Origin: an uncultured Bacteroidota bacterium | GTDB lineage: Bacteria > Bacteroidota > Bacteroidia > Flavobacteriales > Flavobacteriaceae | Assembly (NCBI GenBank): GCA_902635965.1 | Contig: CACPQA010000002.1 | Location: 1-64,000, forward strand | Reading direction: 5' to 3' | DNA: 64,000 nucleotides | Shown here: positions 36,081 to 46,184 of the stretch, piece by piece | Numbering within the stretch: position 1 is the stretch's first letter | Layout of the letters: every line of letters begins with the position of its first letter | Program-made: the position numbers and the translations under genes | Notes under the pieces: generated by a model | What the model was told of the DNA's origin: nothing | Seen by the model: the letters and a program-made list of their open reading frames with translations, nothing else | The model's database searches: none

Positions 36081-37571
36081 ATGAATTTATCAAAAATTAA
36101 AATCCTAACATTAATAATTATATGTTTTTCATGTAATAAGACACTAAATAATAAAAACCCAAATATAATTCTTATCATGGCAGATGATCTTGGTTGGACG
36201 GATTTGTCATTTATGGGTTCTAATTATTATCAAACACCAAATATTGATAGACTTGCAAAAAGCGGAATCACTTTTTATAATGCTTATGCTTCAGCTACAA
36301 ATTGCTCACCAAGTAGAGCTTCAATGCTTTCAGGAAAATATACAACCGAACATGGAATCTTTACAGTTGGAGACTCGGAAAGAGGAAATAAAAAAACAAG
36401 AAAACTTATTCCAATTGAAAACAAGGAAGAAATAGGACAAGATTTTTTTTTAATCCCTGAGATGCTTAAAACTTTAGGTTATACAAATGGCCATTTCGGA
36501 AAATGGCATTTGGGAAAAGAGGGTCATTATCCTGAACAAAATGGTTTTGATGTAAACTTTGGGGGATTCGAAAATGGGGGCCCAGGTAAAGGGGGATATA
36601 CCTCACCTTACAACAACCCAAAAATAGAAGATGGTCCAAAGGGAGAATATTTGACAGATCGTATTGGAAACGAAGTTGTAAATTTTATTGATGAAAATCA
36701 AAATAAAACATTTTTTGCCTACGTGCCTTTCTATTCGGTTCACACTCCCATTGAACCAAAACTAGAATATGAAAAAAAATACCAAAAAATCAAGGGAAAT
36801 CAATATCACAACAGAGCAGATTTTGCTGGAATGATTCAGTCCTTAGACGAAAATGTTGGAAAGATATTAGATAAAATCCAAGAGCTTAACCTAATTGAAA
36901 AAACACTTATAATCTTTACATCAGACAATGGTGGAATACGTTCTATTTCAAATCAATTCCCATTAAGAGCTGGTAAAGGTTCATATTATGAGGGTGGCAT
37001 AAAAGTTCCATTAATTTTTTCTTGGAATAAAAAAATTACAGCCAATACCAAATCCTACAAAAGAGTATCAAATATTGACTTTTTCCCAACTATTAAAAAT
37101 ATTGTGGGCTACAAAGAACGGTTAGAATTGGAAGGTGTCGACCTCAGCCCTGTTTTTAATGACAAGAAGCTCCAAGAAAGGTCACTTTTTTTTCATTTTC
37201 CAATTTACCTCGAACCATATGATGTCTATAAAGACAACGGTACAGACCCTCTTTTTAGAACTAAACCGGGGTCTGTGATTATAAAGAATGACTGGAAACT
37301 ACACCACTATTTTGAAAACAATTCCATAGAGTTATATAATTTAAAAGAGGATGTATCTGAGTCCAAAAACCTTAGCGAAGAAAACAAAGAGAAAACAAAT
37401 GAGCTATTTGAAGAATTAAATAAATGGAGAAAATTAAAAAATGCTCCTATTCCTTATAAAATCAATCCCGATTATGATCCAATATTTGTTGACAGTTTGT
37501 TAAATTTAATTGAAAACAGAAAAATTAAAAAAAGAATATATTCCAACTTAGATTTATCAAAGTTTTATTAA
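36081..37571 (+). CDS. Sulfatase (S1, Cys-type), lipoprotein
   Basis: Lipobox IICFSC (Cys18); MADDLGWTD metal ligands; CSPSR (Cys75) formylglycine site; FGKWHLGKEGHYP; TSDNGG. All catalytic positions are present. The 496-aa length and the GFDVNFGGFENGGPGKGGYTSPYNNP loop point to a glycan-directed arylsulfatase rather than a choline- or alkyl-sulfatase. It starts 11 bases after its predecessor, and its stop codon overlaps the next ATG by one base (TAATG). Confidence 0.93.
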   Translation: MNLSKIKILTLIIICFSCNKTLNNKNPNIILIMADDLGWTDLSFMGSNYYQTPNIDRLAKSGITFYNAYASATNCSPSRASMLSGKYTTEHGIFTVGDSERGNKKTRKLIPIENKEEIGQDFFLIPEMLKTLGYTNGHFGKWHLGKEGHYPEQNGFDVNFGGFENGGPGKGGYTSPYNNPKIEDGPKGEYLTDRIGNEVVNFIDENQNKTFFAYVPFYSVHTPIEPKLEYEKKYQKIKGNQYHNRADFAGMIQSLDENVGKILDKIQELNLIEKTLIIFTSDNGGIRSISNQFPLRAGKGSYYEGGIKVPLIFSWNKKITANTKSYKRVSNIDFFPTIKNIVGYKERLELEGVDLSPVFNDKKLQERSLFFHFPIYLEPYDVYKDNGTDPLFRTKPGSVIIKNDWKLHHYFENNSIELYNLKEDVSESKNLSEENKEKTNELFEELNKWRKLKNAPIPYKINPDYDPIFVDSLLNLIENRKIKKRIYSNLDLSKFY

Positions 37572-39097
37572 TGAAAGGAAAATTAATTTTAATATCGATA
37601 TCCTTTTTGTGGCTTTTCTCATGTGAAAAGAAAACGAATTCAAATGATTTGCCCAATATCATTTATATAATGGCAGATGACCTTGGATACGGGGAAGTTG
37701 GAGTTTTTGGACAAAAAATTATTGAAACACCTAATATAGATAAGCTTGCATCAAACGGGATGATTTTAACCAATCACTACAGTGGAGCTCCAGTATGTGC
37801 TCCAGCGCGCGCTGTATTAATGACTGGAATCCACACAGGCAAAAACCCTGTAAGAGGAAATGATGAATGGAGGGAAAGGGGGAATGTATGGAGTTTTGAA
37901 GCTATGTTCAAAGACCCCTCATTAGAGGGTCAACGACCACTTCCGGATACAATTCAAACCGTTGCGAGTTATTTGAAGTCCAATGGTTATAAAACCGGTA
38001 TGGTTGGTAAATGGGGACTTGGCGCTCCCAACACGAATAGTATTCCAACCTTGAAAGGTTTCGATTTTTTCTATGGATATAATTGTCAAAGACAAGCCCA
38101 CACTTTGTATCCGTCACACCTGTGGAGAAACACAGATAGACATATACTAAACAATAAAATAGTAGACAAGGGGCCATTAAGTAATGATGCGAATCCAAAT
38201 GATTCTAAAAGCTATAATAATTATAATCAAGTTGATTATGCCCCTACTTTAATGCACAAGGAATCATTAAAATTTATAGAACGAAACAAAGAGAATTCAT
38301 TTTTTCTTTACTATGCAAGCCCTCTTCCTCACCTTCCGCTTCAAGCACCCGAAAAATGGGTTAATTACTACAGAAAAAAAATTGGAGACGAAGAACCTTA
38401 TCTGGGAGACAAAGGTTATTATCCAAATCAATATCCAAAAGCAACATATGCGGCTATGATTTCTTACCTAGATGAGCAAGTTGGAGAACTAATAGCAAAA
38501 CTAAAAGAAATAGGTAAATACGAAAATACCCTTGTTATTTTCACAAGTGATAATGGACCTACCCATGTGAAACAAGTAGATATTGAATTTTTCAATAGTG
38601 CTGGTATTTTTGTCAATTCTAAAAAGACAGTGAAAGGTAGTGTAAACGAAGGGGGGTTAAGAGTCCCTACTATTGCTACTTGGCCAAGTAAAATTAAAGC
38701 TGGGTCAAAATCTGATCATCCAAGTGTTTTTTATGACTTTTTTGCTACTATGGCAGATATTGTGGATAGTTCTTTACCTTACCCAACAGATGGGATTAGT
38801 TATTTACCAACATTGATTGGGGAAAAACAAGTAAAACACGACTACTTATATTGGGAATTCCCTGAGAAACAATATGGAGGTCAACAGGCAATAAGAAAAG
38901 ATAATTGGAAAGGTATTAAGAAAAATTTACTAAAAGGTAAATCTAAACTCCAGTTATTTAATTTGGAAGATGACCCAAAAGAAATGAATGATTTGGCTGA
39001 AAATTATCCTGAGATTGTAGACAAATTAGAAAATCTAATGAAGAAAGCTCATACAAAAGCTGCACTTGAAAAATTCAATATCCCCATTTTAGACTAA
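37571..39097 (+). CDS. Sulfatase (S1, Cys-type), lipoprotein
   Basis: Lipobox LFSC (Cys18), MADDLGYGE, CAPAR (Cys76), TSDNGP. The Lys region reads MVGKWGLGAP, followed by GFDFFYGYNCQRQAHTLYP. This GKWGLG/QRQAH pair is a hallmark I know from one sulfatase subgroup in which Gly regularly replaces His. The 508-aa protein is otherwise complete. It starts within the stop of the previous sulfatase, indicating coupled translation. Confidence 0.93.
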   Translation: MKGKLILISISFLWLFSCEKKTNSNDLPNIIYIMADDLGYGEVGVFGQKIIETPNIDKLASNGMILTNHYSGAPVCAPARAVLMTGIHTGKNPVRGNDEWRERGNVWSFEAMFKDPSLEGQRPLPDTIQTVASYLKSNGYKTGMVGKWGLGAPNTNSIPTLKGFDFFYGYNCQRQAHTLYPSHLWRNTDRHILNNKIVDKGPLSNDANPNDSKSYNNYNQVDYAPTLMHKESLKFIERNKENSFFLYYASPLPHLPLQAPEKWVNYYRKKIGDEEPYLGDKGYYPNQYPKATYAAMISYLDEQVGELIAKLKEIGKYENTLVIFTSDNGPTHVKQVDIEFFNSAGIFVNSKKTVKGSVNEGGLRVPTIATWPSKIKAGSKSDHPSVFYDFFATMADIVDSSLPYPTDGISYLPTLIGEKQVKHDYLYWEFPEKQYGGQQAIRKDNWKGIKKNLLKGKSKLQLFNLEDDPKEMNDLAENYPEIVDKLENLMKKAHTKAALEKFNIPILD

Positions 39098-39139
39098 TTA
39101 AATAACTAAGATTTATGTTAAATCAAATTTTGAATTAAA

Positions 39140-40642
39140 ATGAAAAAACTAAAGATTTATTTAATGTCTTTTTCCTTAATGCTTTTCACGTTTATCTCGT
39201 GTAATCCTATTTCCAAGAAGAAAAAAGAAAGACCAAATTTTATAATATTTATTGCCGATGATATAAGTTGGGATGATTTTGGGTGTTATGGTAATAAACA
39301 AGTAAAAACTCCTAATATTGACAAACTTTCTATAGAGGGAATGCTTTTTAAAAATATGTATTTAACTACCAGCTCCTGTAGTCCAAGTAGAAATTCTATA
39401 ATAACTGGAAGATATCCACATAATACTGGGGCTCCAGAGTTACACACAGAGCCTCCATTGGAAATGATTAGCGCTGCAGAAGAATTGAAAAATAATGGAT
39501 ATTACACAGTGTCATCTGGTAAATTCCATATGGGCGAATATGTTAGAAGAGGCTTTGATTTAATTCATGAGGATAGAAAAATTACTGGTTTGGGAGGGGA
39601 AAAACAATGGGTTAATATCATCGAAAACAGACCCAAAAATCAACCATTTTTTTTATGGTATGCAGCTCACGACGCGCACAGAGATTGGGGTGAAAATAAA
39701 TTTTCTGGTACCCACCCCGTTGACGAAATATCCCCACCTGATTATCTTATAGATGATCAGCCAACAAGGTTGGATTTGGCTAATTATTATGACGAAATTA
39801 AGAGGTTTGACTATTCTATAGGCAATGTGGTCGAAACCCTTAAAAAGGAAAAAATTTACGATAACACTTTTATAATAATTATGGCAGACAATGGCAGACC
39901 CTTTCCACACAGTAAGACAAGACTAAATGATCAAGGAGTTAAAACGCCATTTATCTTATTATATAAAAATGGAAATGTATCCGGTGTAACTAAAAGTTTG
40001 GTTAGCGTAATAGACATTGCACCTACTATTTTAGAATTTGCTGGTATTAAAATAGGAGAAAATTATCAAGGTAAAAGTTTTAAAAATTTACTACAATCCC
40101 CGGATGCTCCATTTAGAAATTTCGTGTTTGCTGAACACAATTGGCATGATTATGAGTCACACCAGCGGATGGTGAGAAATAAAGATTTTATGTATATCGA
40201 AAATAATAGAAATCAGTACGCTCAACTAGGGCCACTGGATGCACTCAATAGCCTTTCGTTTGCTAGTTTATTTGAGAAAAATGAAACTGGAGAAATAAAT
40301 GAAATTCAAGGTGAAATTTTTATATCTCCAAGATCAAAAGAAGAATTCTATGATATGCAAAATGATTTATTTCAAAGAAAAAATTTAATGCTTGATAAAG
40401 ATTTTCAAGATGAAATAAATAACCTTAGGAATATTCTAAATCAATGGAAAGAAGAGACTGGAGACTCTGAGCCTGAGTCAATAACTAAACATTGGTATAA
40501 AAGAACTCCTGGTTCAATTGAAGCAAGAAACAGTTTAAGTAAATCTATAGAATCGCTAAAAACAGAATTTCACGGAATCAGGGGGGAATTTCCTGGTGCA
40601 TCAAATAACGCAACAAAAATAAATAAAAAAGGTCCTTTTTAA
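39140..40642 (+). CDS. Sulfatase (S1), sulfamidase/heparan N-sulfatase-like, lipoprotein
   Basis: Lipobox FISC (Cys21); IADDISWDD; CSPSR (Cys80); GKFHMGEY; MADNGRPFPHSKTRLNDQGVKTP. The last segment, with PFP-x-x-K-x-x-L-x-D-x-G, is characteristic of the sulfamidase-like (SGSH-type) branch. Bacterial members may act on N- or O-sulfate of amino sugars or other residues. The C-terminus (PGSIEARNSLSKSIES) is lengthened. Sits in the six-sulfatase run, 42 bases after the previous gene. Confidence 0.92.
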   Translation: MKKLKIYLMSFSLMLFTFISCNPISKKKKERPNFIIFIADDISWDDFGCYGNKQVKTPNIDKLSIEGMLFKNMYLTTSSCSPSRNSIITGRYPHNTGAPELHTEPPLEMISAAEELKNNGYYTVSSGKFHMGEYVRRGFDLIHEDRKITGLGGEKQWVNIIENRPKNQPFFLWYAAHDAHRDWGENKFSGTHPVDEISPPDYLIDDQPTRLDLANYYDEIKRFDYSIGNVVETLKKEKIYDNTFIIIMADNGRPFPHSKTRLNDQGVKTPFILLYKNGNVSGVTKSLVSVIDIAPTILEFAGIKIGENYQGKSFKNLLQSPDAPFRNFVFAEHNWHDYESHQRMVRNKDFMYIENNRNQYAQLGPLDALNSLSFASLFEKNETGEINEIQGEIFISPRSKEEFYDMQNDLFQRKNLMLDKDFQDEINNLRNILNQWKEETGDSEPESITKHWYKRTPGSIEARNSLSKSIESLKTEFHGIRGEFPGASNNATKINKKGPF

Positions 40643-40653
40643 GAACATAAAAT

Positions 40654-42174
40654 ATGAGATATTTCAGATACTTATTAATGTTAACAATTGGCTTGGTTTT
40701 GATGGGCTCGAAGTCAGAGCCCAAAAAACTAAACTTGAATGTTTTATTTATTATCGCAGACGATCTTAATTGTGATATTGGAGCTTATGGTAACCCAACA
40801 ATTAAAACTCCCAATATTGATCGGCTAGCAAGAAATGGAGTCTTATTTGGAAACGCTCACGTTCAGTATCCTTGGTGTGGTCCCTCTAGAGCATCATTTA
40901 TGACTGGATTGTACCCTGATCAAACTAAAGTCAAACAATTAAGAATTAATATTAGGGAGGCTATCCCTGAAGTTGTTACAATAGGTCAAAAATATAGAGA
41001 AGAAAGATATCACTCAGTTAGGATAGGTAAAATATTTCATTATCATAATCCAGGGCATATTGGAACATCAGGAAATGATGACAATTATACTTGGGATCAA
41101 ACAGTTAATCCATATGGAAGAGATAAACTAGAAGAATACAAGATTAATACTCTTAAACCGCAACGTTATGGAGGGACACTTAGTTGGCTTTCTGCAGAAG
41201 GTACAGATGATGAACAAACAGATGGAATTGGCGCAAATGAAACCATTGAGTTTTTAGATAAGTTCGCTAAAAGTCGAGAAAACTTTTTTTTAGCATTTGG
41301 ACTTTACAGACCACACACGCCATATGTTGCCCCAAAAAAGTATTATGACATGTATGATTCAAATGATATGGAAATACCTGAGATTTCAGATCGGTATTTA
41401 ATGAGTATCCCAGAGCCTGCAGCTCGGAGCGTCAGACCCCCATCAAAAATTGAGCAACATGATCTGGATAAGGACCTGGCCAAAACGATAAAGAAAGCAT
41501 ATTATGCAACAACAAGTTTTGTAGATGCACAAGTTGGAAGAGTGCTTGATAAATTGAAAGAAACAGGGTTAGATAAAAATACTATTGTTGTCTTTACATC
41601 CGATCACGGGTATCACTTAGGTGAACATGGACATTGGATGAAAAGAACACTTTTCGATAATGGTACGCGCATTCCTTTAATTGTTTCAGGTCCAGGTATC
41701 AATAAGAATGAAAAAATAATGGATGCACCAGTAGAAATGATTGATATTTACCCAACTCTAATGGATTTAACAGGCAAAAAAACTCCGTCTTTTGTTTCTG
41801 GAAAAAGTTTTGCATCACTTTTAAAAGACTCTTCAAAAAGGGTCAGAAAAAGTGCTCTCACAGAATTAATAATAGGATCAAAAGATGAGATGGTCCAAGG
41901 TTATTCTATAAAAACCGACCGTTACAGGCTTACTCAGTGGGGGGAAAACGGAATCCATGGTTATGAACTGTATGATCATAAATTTGATAAACCAGAACTC
42001 AATAACCTCGCAAATGTCGAGGATTACAGAGCACTAAAAGACTCTTTAAAGAAAGTAATAAGAGATCGGATTGCCGATGCAAGAAAAATACCAGATGGAA
42101 TAAGTCAACAAAATATTCCTAAAGAAACGGGAGAACCAGAACCTATTTACTCTCAGCCTAAAAGCAAATTTTAA
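40654..42174 (+). CDS. Sulfatase (S1), iduronate-2-sulfatase-like, periplasmic
   Basis: The protein follows the iduronate-2-sulfatase layout: FIIADDLNCDIGAYGN, CGPSR (Cys75), RIGKIFHYHNPGH, GLYRPHTPYVAP and FTSDHGYHLGEHGHWMK. The signal peptide (LTIGLVLMGSKSE) has no lipobox, so unlike the other sulfatases here it is likely a soluble periplasmic protein. In marine bacteria this branch removes 2-O-type sulfates from uronic or related sugars. The exact target is unknown. Confidence 0.93.
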   Translation: MRYFRYLLMLTIGLVLMGSKSEPKKLNLNVLFIIADDLNCDIGAYGNPTIKTPNIDRLARNGVLFGNAHVQYPWCGPSRASFMTGLYPDQTKVKQLRINIREAIPEVVTIGQKYREERYHSVRIGKIFHYHNPGHIGTSGNDDNYTWDQTVNPYGRDKLEEYKINTLKPQRYGGTLSWLSAEGTDDEQTDGIGANETIEFLDKFAKSRENFFLAFGLYRPHTPYVAPKKYYDMYDSNDMEIPEISDRYLMSIPEPAARSVRPPSKIEQHDLDKDLAKTIKKAYYATTSFVDAQVGRVLDKLKETGLDKNTIVVFTSDHGYHLGEHGHWMKRTLFDNGTRIPLIVSGPGINKNEKIMDAPVEMIDIYPTLMDLTGKKTPSFVSGKSFASLLKDSSKRVRKSALTELIIGSKDEMVQGYSIKTDRYRLTQWGENGIHGYELYDHKFDKPELNNLANVEDYRALKDSLKKVIRDRIADARKIPDGISQQNIPKETGEPEPIYSQPKSKF

Positions 42175-42189
42175 TTTTTTTCTCATTCA

Positions 42190-43611
42190 ATGAAATACTT
42201 TTCATTAGTTTTTATCATTTTTTTGAACTTAGCATGTAATGATAAATCATCTGAGAATAAGCCTAATATTATTTTGATTATGACCGATGACCAAGGCTGG
42301 GGACAAACAGGATATTATAATCATCCCCTTTTAAAAACTCCAAATTTAGATTCTATGGCTACAAATGGCCTACGTCTTGACCGTTTTTATGCAGGTTCAC
42401 CTCTATGTTCACCTACAAGGGCAACTGTTTTGACTGGAAGGTCTAATGATAGAACAGGTGTTTTTTCTCATGGATATGCTCTTCGTTTGCAAGAAAAGAC
42501 TCTAGCGGAGGCCTTAAAAAAGAAAGGTTACAAAACAGCACATTTTGGGAAATGGCATTTGAATGGTTTAAAGGGTCCTGGTGTTCCAATTTTAAAAGAT
42601 GACGACCATAGTCCTGAAAGTTTTGGATTTGATTATTGGATATCAACAACAAATTTTTTTGATTTAAATCCTATGATGAGTCAAATGGGAGAATTTATTG
42701 ATTTTAAAGGCAGCTCATCTGAGATAATAGTAAACGAGTCTTTAAAGTTTATTGAAAAGATTCATTCATCTAAATCGCCTTTTTTCATCATAATTTGGGA
42801 TGGCTCCCCGCATGATCCATTTTTAGCCTCTGAAGAAGATAAAAAACAATTCAAAAGTTTAGATGAAGAGAGTCAAAATCACTATGGAGAACTAGTTGCC
42901 TTTGATAGAAGTATTGGTGTTTTAAGAAAAAGAATTAGAGATTTGGGTATATCTGAAAATACATTAATATGGTTTTGTAGTGATAACGGAGGTTTGGACA
43001 GTGGAATTTCTCCGTCGACAGTTGGAGGCTTGAAAGGTTTTAAAAGTTCAATGTGGGAAGGGGGCCTAAGGGTACCAAGTATTATTGAGTGGCCTTCAAT
43101 GATTAAACCCAAAAAAACCAATTACCCGGCTTCTACAATGGATATTTTCCCAACGATTGCAGAAATTGTTGGATTACCCGAATCTGGAATGCTTAAACCT
43201 ATTGATGGCGTTAGTATTGTGCCTGTTTTTAATTCTAAAATTAAAAAAAGAGAAAATAAAATACCATTTCGTCTTGAAGACAAAGGAGCCTTAATTGATA
43301 ATAATATCAAGTTTGTAGCGCATAGTATAAAAAGTGAAAAATTTGAATTATACGATTTAAAAAATGATCCAAAGGAATCTATCGATATTTCAAAAACTCA
43401 TCCGGAGATTTTCGAAGAAATGAAAAAAGAGTATTTGGTATGGAATAATTCTGTAGATGCTAGTCTTAAAGGTAAAGACTATCCCGAGGGAAAGGTCCTC
43501 AGTCAACCTAAAACACGTTTTTGGATGGGTGATGAAAATTATAAAATTTATTTAGAGGAATTTATTTTACGCCCTGAATATGAAAAACGTATAAGAAAAT
43601 TTTATAAATAG
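42190..43611 (+). CDS. Sulfatase (S1, Cys-type), lipoprotein
   Basis: Lipobox LNLAC (Cys16), MTDDQGWGQ, CSPTR (Cys73), FGKWHLNG, CSDNGG. All key residues are in place. The TDDQGWGQTGYYNHP start and GGLKGFKSSMWEGGLRVPS segment are typical of one arylsulfatase branch. At 473 aa it ends the co-directional run; its 3' end meets the convergent FGE gene after five bases. Confidence 0.93.
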   Translation: MKYFSLVFIIFLNLACNDKSSENKPNIILIMTDDQGWGQTGYYNHPLLKTPNLDSMATNGLRLDRFYAGSPLCSPTRATVLTGRSNDRTGVFSHGYALRLQEKTLAEALKKKGYKTAHFGKWHLNGLKGPGVPILKDDDHSPESFGFDYWISTTNFFDLNPMMSQMGEFIDFKGSSSEIIVNESLKFIEKIHSSKSPFFIIIWDGSPHDPFLASEEDKKQFKSLDEESQNHYGELVAFDRSIGVLRKRIRDLGISENTLIWFCSDNGGLDSGISPSTVGGLKGFKSSMWEGGLRVPSIIEWPSMIKPKKTNYPASTMDIFPTIAEIVGLPESGMLKPIDGVSIVPVFNSKIKKRENKIPFRLEDKGALIDNNIKFVAHSIKSEKFELYDLKNDPKESIDISKTHPEIFEEMKKEYLVWNNSVDASLKGKDYPEGKVLSQPKTRFWMGDENYKIYLEEFILRPEYEKRIRKFYK

Positions 43612-43616
43612 GTATT

Positions 43617-44702
43617 TTACATTGCATCAACAACCGTTCTAAAACCGGCATGAATAGAACTTGTATCGGGAGATGATTTCATTCTCATCGAATTTCTATA
43701 GCCTGTACAATAAGATTTATTACACAAAAAACTCCCCCCACGCATTATTTTTTTTGGAAGGTAGGGCTCATTCGGGTCATAACTTGTAGGAGGTCCAATA
43801 GGATTGTTCGCAACTTCATATTGGAAGAGTTTGTAATAATCAAAAGTATACCAGTCATAACACCATTCCCATACATTTCCAGATATATCGTATAATCCGA
43901 ATTTGTTTGGAGGATAACTTCTAACGGGAGCCAAAAATTCAAATTTATCCTCCATTGTATTTTTGAAAGGAAACGTACCATTCCAAGTATTTGCATAAGA
44001 GGGGATATATGGATCGTCCCCCCACGAAAATATTGAGTTTTCAACACCTCCTCTTGAGGCATATTCCCATTCTGCTTCAGTGGGGAGCCTCTTCCCAGCC
44101 CATTTACAATAAGCTTGTGCATCAATCCAACTAACGTGTACAACAGGGTAATTATCTTTACCTTCAATTGAACTTCCAGGGCCCCAAGGTTTTTTCCAAT
44201 TAGCACCTTTTGATAATTTCCACCACTGAGAGTAGTTGTCTAACCTGACAGGTGAAGACGTATAATTAAAACATAATGATGATGGAGACAAAAGACTATC
44301 GTGGGGTTTAGGAGTATTTGGGGGTAAATCCTTTTTCATTTCATCCCAATCAATTGTTTTTTCTGCTGTAGTTACATAACCTGTTTCATCAACAAATTTT
44401 TTGAATTGGGCATTGGTTACTTCAGTTTCATCAATCCAAAATGAATTAATTTTTACCCTATGCTTAGGGTATTCATCTTTAAACCCCTGATTATTATCCG
44501 CACCCATATTAAAAGTGCCTGATGGAATGAGAACCATTCCTCTTACTAGTAAGGAATCTTTCTTTGATTTAACTTTTGAAACAATTTTAGTTTTCTTTTT
44601 TTCAATTTGGTTTTTATATTTTGTTTGATTATTTGAACATCCTGAAAATATATTGAAGATTATTGAACAACTAGTTATAATTAAAAAAAGGGGGAATTTC
44701 AT
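43617..44702 (-). CDS. Formylglycine-generating enzyme (sulfatase-maturating, SUMF1-type), lipoprotein
   Basis: The C-terminal FGE domain (about residues 55-361) has PSGTFNMGADNN, HRVKINSFWIDETEVTNAQF, GKRLPTEAEWEYASRGG, GNVWEWCYDWY and RGGSFLCNKSYC with both catalytic Cys (327 and 332), then SPDTSSIHAGFR. It oxidises the Cys of C-x-P/A-x-R in sulfatases to formylglycine using O2. ATG 44702 is chosen because it starts a clean lipoprotein signal ending FSGC; an upstream start would overlap the sulfatase gene. Sixteen bases downstream of that sulfatase, so co-transcribed. It probably serves all ten sulfatases here. Confidence 0.93.
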   Translation of the reverse strand: MKFPLFLIITSCSIIFNIFSGCSNNQTKYKNQIEKKKTKIVSKVKSKKDSLLVRGMVLIPSGTFNMGADNNQGFKDEYPKHRVKINSFWIDETEVTNAQFKKFVDETGYVTTAEKTIDWDEMKKDLPPNTPKPHDSLLSPSSLCFNYTSSPVRLDNYSQWWKLSKGANWKKPWGPGSSIEGKDNYPVVHVSWIDAQAYCKWAGKRLPTEAEWEYASRGGVENSIFSWGDDPYIPSYANTWNGTFPFKNTMEDKFEFLAPVRSYPPNKFGLYDISGNVWEWCYDWYTFDYYKLFQYEVANNPIGPPTSYDPNEPYLPKKIMRGGSFLCNKSYCTGYRNSMRMKSSPDTSSIHAGFRTVVDAM

Positions 44703-44718
44703 GGTAGATAATTGTAAA

Positions 44719-46143
44719 TTAATCCGATTCTCTGTATTGAAGTAAGTCATCTGGGGGATCCAGATTTCTTTTATGTTCATCAACAATTGTTTTTATCCGC
44801 CTTAAAATATCAGGATTTTCGTCTGCGATATTATATCTCTCTGATGGATCAACATCTAAATTATACAGTAATGGCTCTTTTAAAATTATTTTTTTATTAC
44901 TCCCAGGAGGGTAATTGTAAACACCTTGGGTTATAAAATGTGCCTTATATTGCTTATATCGAACCGCATAAATTTCCCTTGATCTATAATAGAAAATCAT
45001 TTCTCTTTTACTGGGTTTACCATGATAAAGAGTATTTTTTAGACTCACTCCATCCATAATCCTATCCTTTATATTTTCAACCCCCAACATTTCTAGGATG
45101 GTTGGGAATATATCCAATGTTGAGCCTAATTCGTCAACCATGCCTTTTTTTATTGGTCCGCCCCAAAAAATTCCAGGAACTCTGTGCCCACCTTCCCAAG
45201 AGGTTCCTTTTCCGTTTCTTAAAAGTCCGGCAGATCCTGAATGTTGTTCAAAAGGTAGCCATGGGCCATTGTCGGAAGTGAATACTACTATAGTATTTTT
45301 TTCGAGGCTATTTTTTTTGAGTTCTTCCATGATTAATCCAACGCCATGGTCAATTTCTTCAACGACATCCCCATATAGGCCTCTTTTACTTCTTCCTCTA
45401 TATTCGTCTGAGGCATATAAAGGAGTATGAGGAAGGTTATGGGCTAGATAAATAAAAAATTTTTCATCTTTATTTTTTCTAATAAAATCAACTGCTTTAT
45501 CTGTATATCTTTTTGTTATTGTTGTCTGATCAGCAGGTCTTTCAATAATTTCATTATTTTCTAAAAGTGGGACTTTGTAATTATCTGAAACTGGTTTTTC
45601 GCTATCATAAATTTTCCAGTAGTGGTCCTTTACAGGAATAGCCCCTCCATTGATATTTTCCATGTCGTTTGAATATGGAATTCCATAATAATAATCAAAT
45701 CCATGTTGAAGAGGGAGATACTGCTTTTTGTGTCCCAAATGCCATTTCCCAATAGCAGCTGTTTTATATCCATTTTCTTTTAACTTTTCTGCAATAGTTA
45801 TTTCAGATGTGGGGATACCATACTGAGAATCAGGGAAAAATACTCTTACCTGACTTCCCATCAACCCGTTTCTAATAGGAAGACGCCCTGTTAAAAGAGC
45901 GGCGCGACTAGGAGTGCATACGCTAGCTGCTGAATAAAATTGTGTCCACTTTTGACCCTCGGCTGCCATTTGATCTAAAATTGGTGTTTTTATGGTGGGA
46001 TGTCCATAAACTCCCAAATCACCATAACCCATATCGTCAACAAAAACAATAATGAAATTTAGTTTAGGTTCCGTTTTTTGTTTGTCACACGATAGAACAA
46101 AAAACAAAGAAAAGAATAGTAATACCAATGGTAAGCTTTTCAT
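44719..46143 (-). CDS. Sulfatase (S1, arylsulfatase A-like), lipoprotein
   Basis: Lipobox FVLSC (Cys19), FVDDMGYGD, CTPSR (Cys76), IGKWHLGH, HNLPHTPLYAS and TSDNGP. The pattern GFDYYYGIPYSNDM and YGDVVEEIDHGVG is that of arylsulfatase A/GALNS-like enzymes. Complete at 474 aa. Head of a two-gene minus-strand operon with the FGE, and divergent from the start-less sulfatase at 46185 across only 41 bases. Confidence 0.93.
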   Translation of the reverse strand: MKSLPLVLLFFSLFFVLSCDKQKTEPKLNFIIVFVDDMGYGDLGVYGHPTIKTPILDQMAAEGQKWTQFYSAASVCTPSRAALLTGRLPIRNGLMGSQVRVFFPDSQYGIPTSEITIAEKLKENGYKTAAIGKWHLGHKKQYLPLQHGFDYYYGIPYSNDMENINGGAIPVKDHYWKIYDSEKPVSDNYKVPLLENNEIIERPADQTTITKRYTDKAVDFIRKNKDEKFFIYLAHNLPHTPLYASDEYRGRSKRGLYGDVVEEIDHGVGLIMEELKKNSLEKNTIVVFTSDNGPWLPFEQHSGSAGLLRNGKGTSWEGGHRVPGIFWGGPIKKGMVDELGSTLDIFPTILEMLGVENIKDRIMDGVSLKNTLYHGKPSKREMIFYYRSREIYAVRYKQYKAHFITQGVYNYPPGSNKKIILKEPLLYNLDVDPSERYNIADENPDILRRIKTIVDEHKRNLDPPDDLLQYRESD

Positions 46144-46184
46144 TTTAAATCTCTATTTTTAATACTATAATTTAAGAATTTTAT

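Noticed and set aside
43745-44206. 153-codon minus-strand frame within the FGE gene
   Set aside because: Shadow frame of the FGE; no protein-like pattern and fully overlapping a strongly supported gene.
45098-45430. 110-codon plus-strand frame inside the sulfatase at 44719
   Set aside because: Antisense shadow of the sulfatase; composition follows the reverse of its codons.
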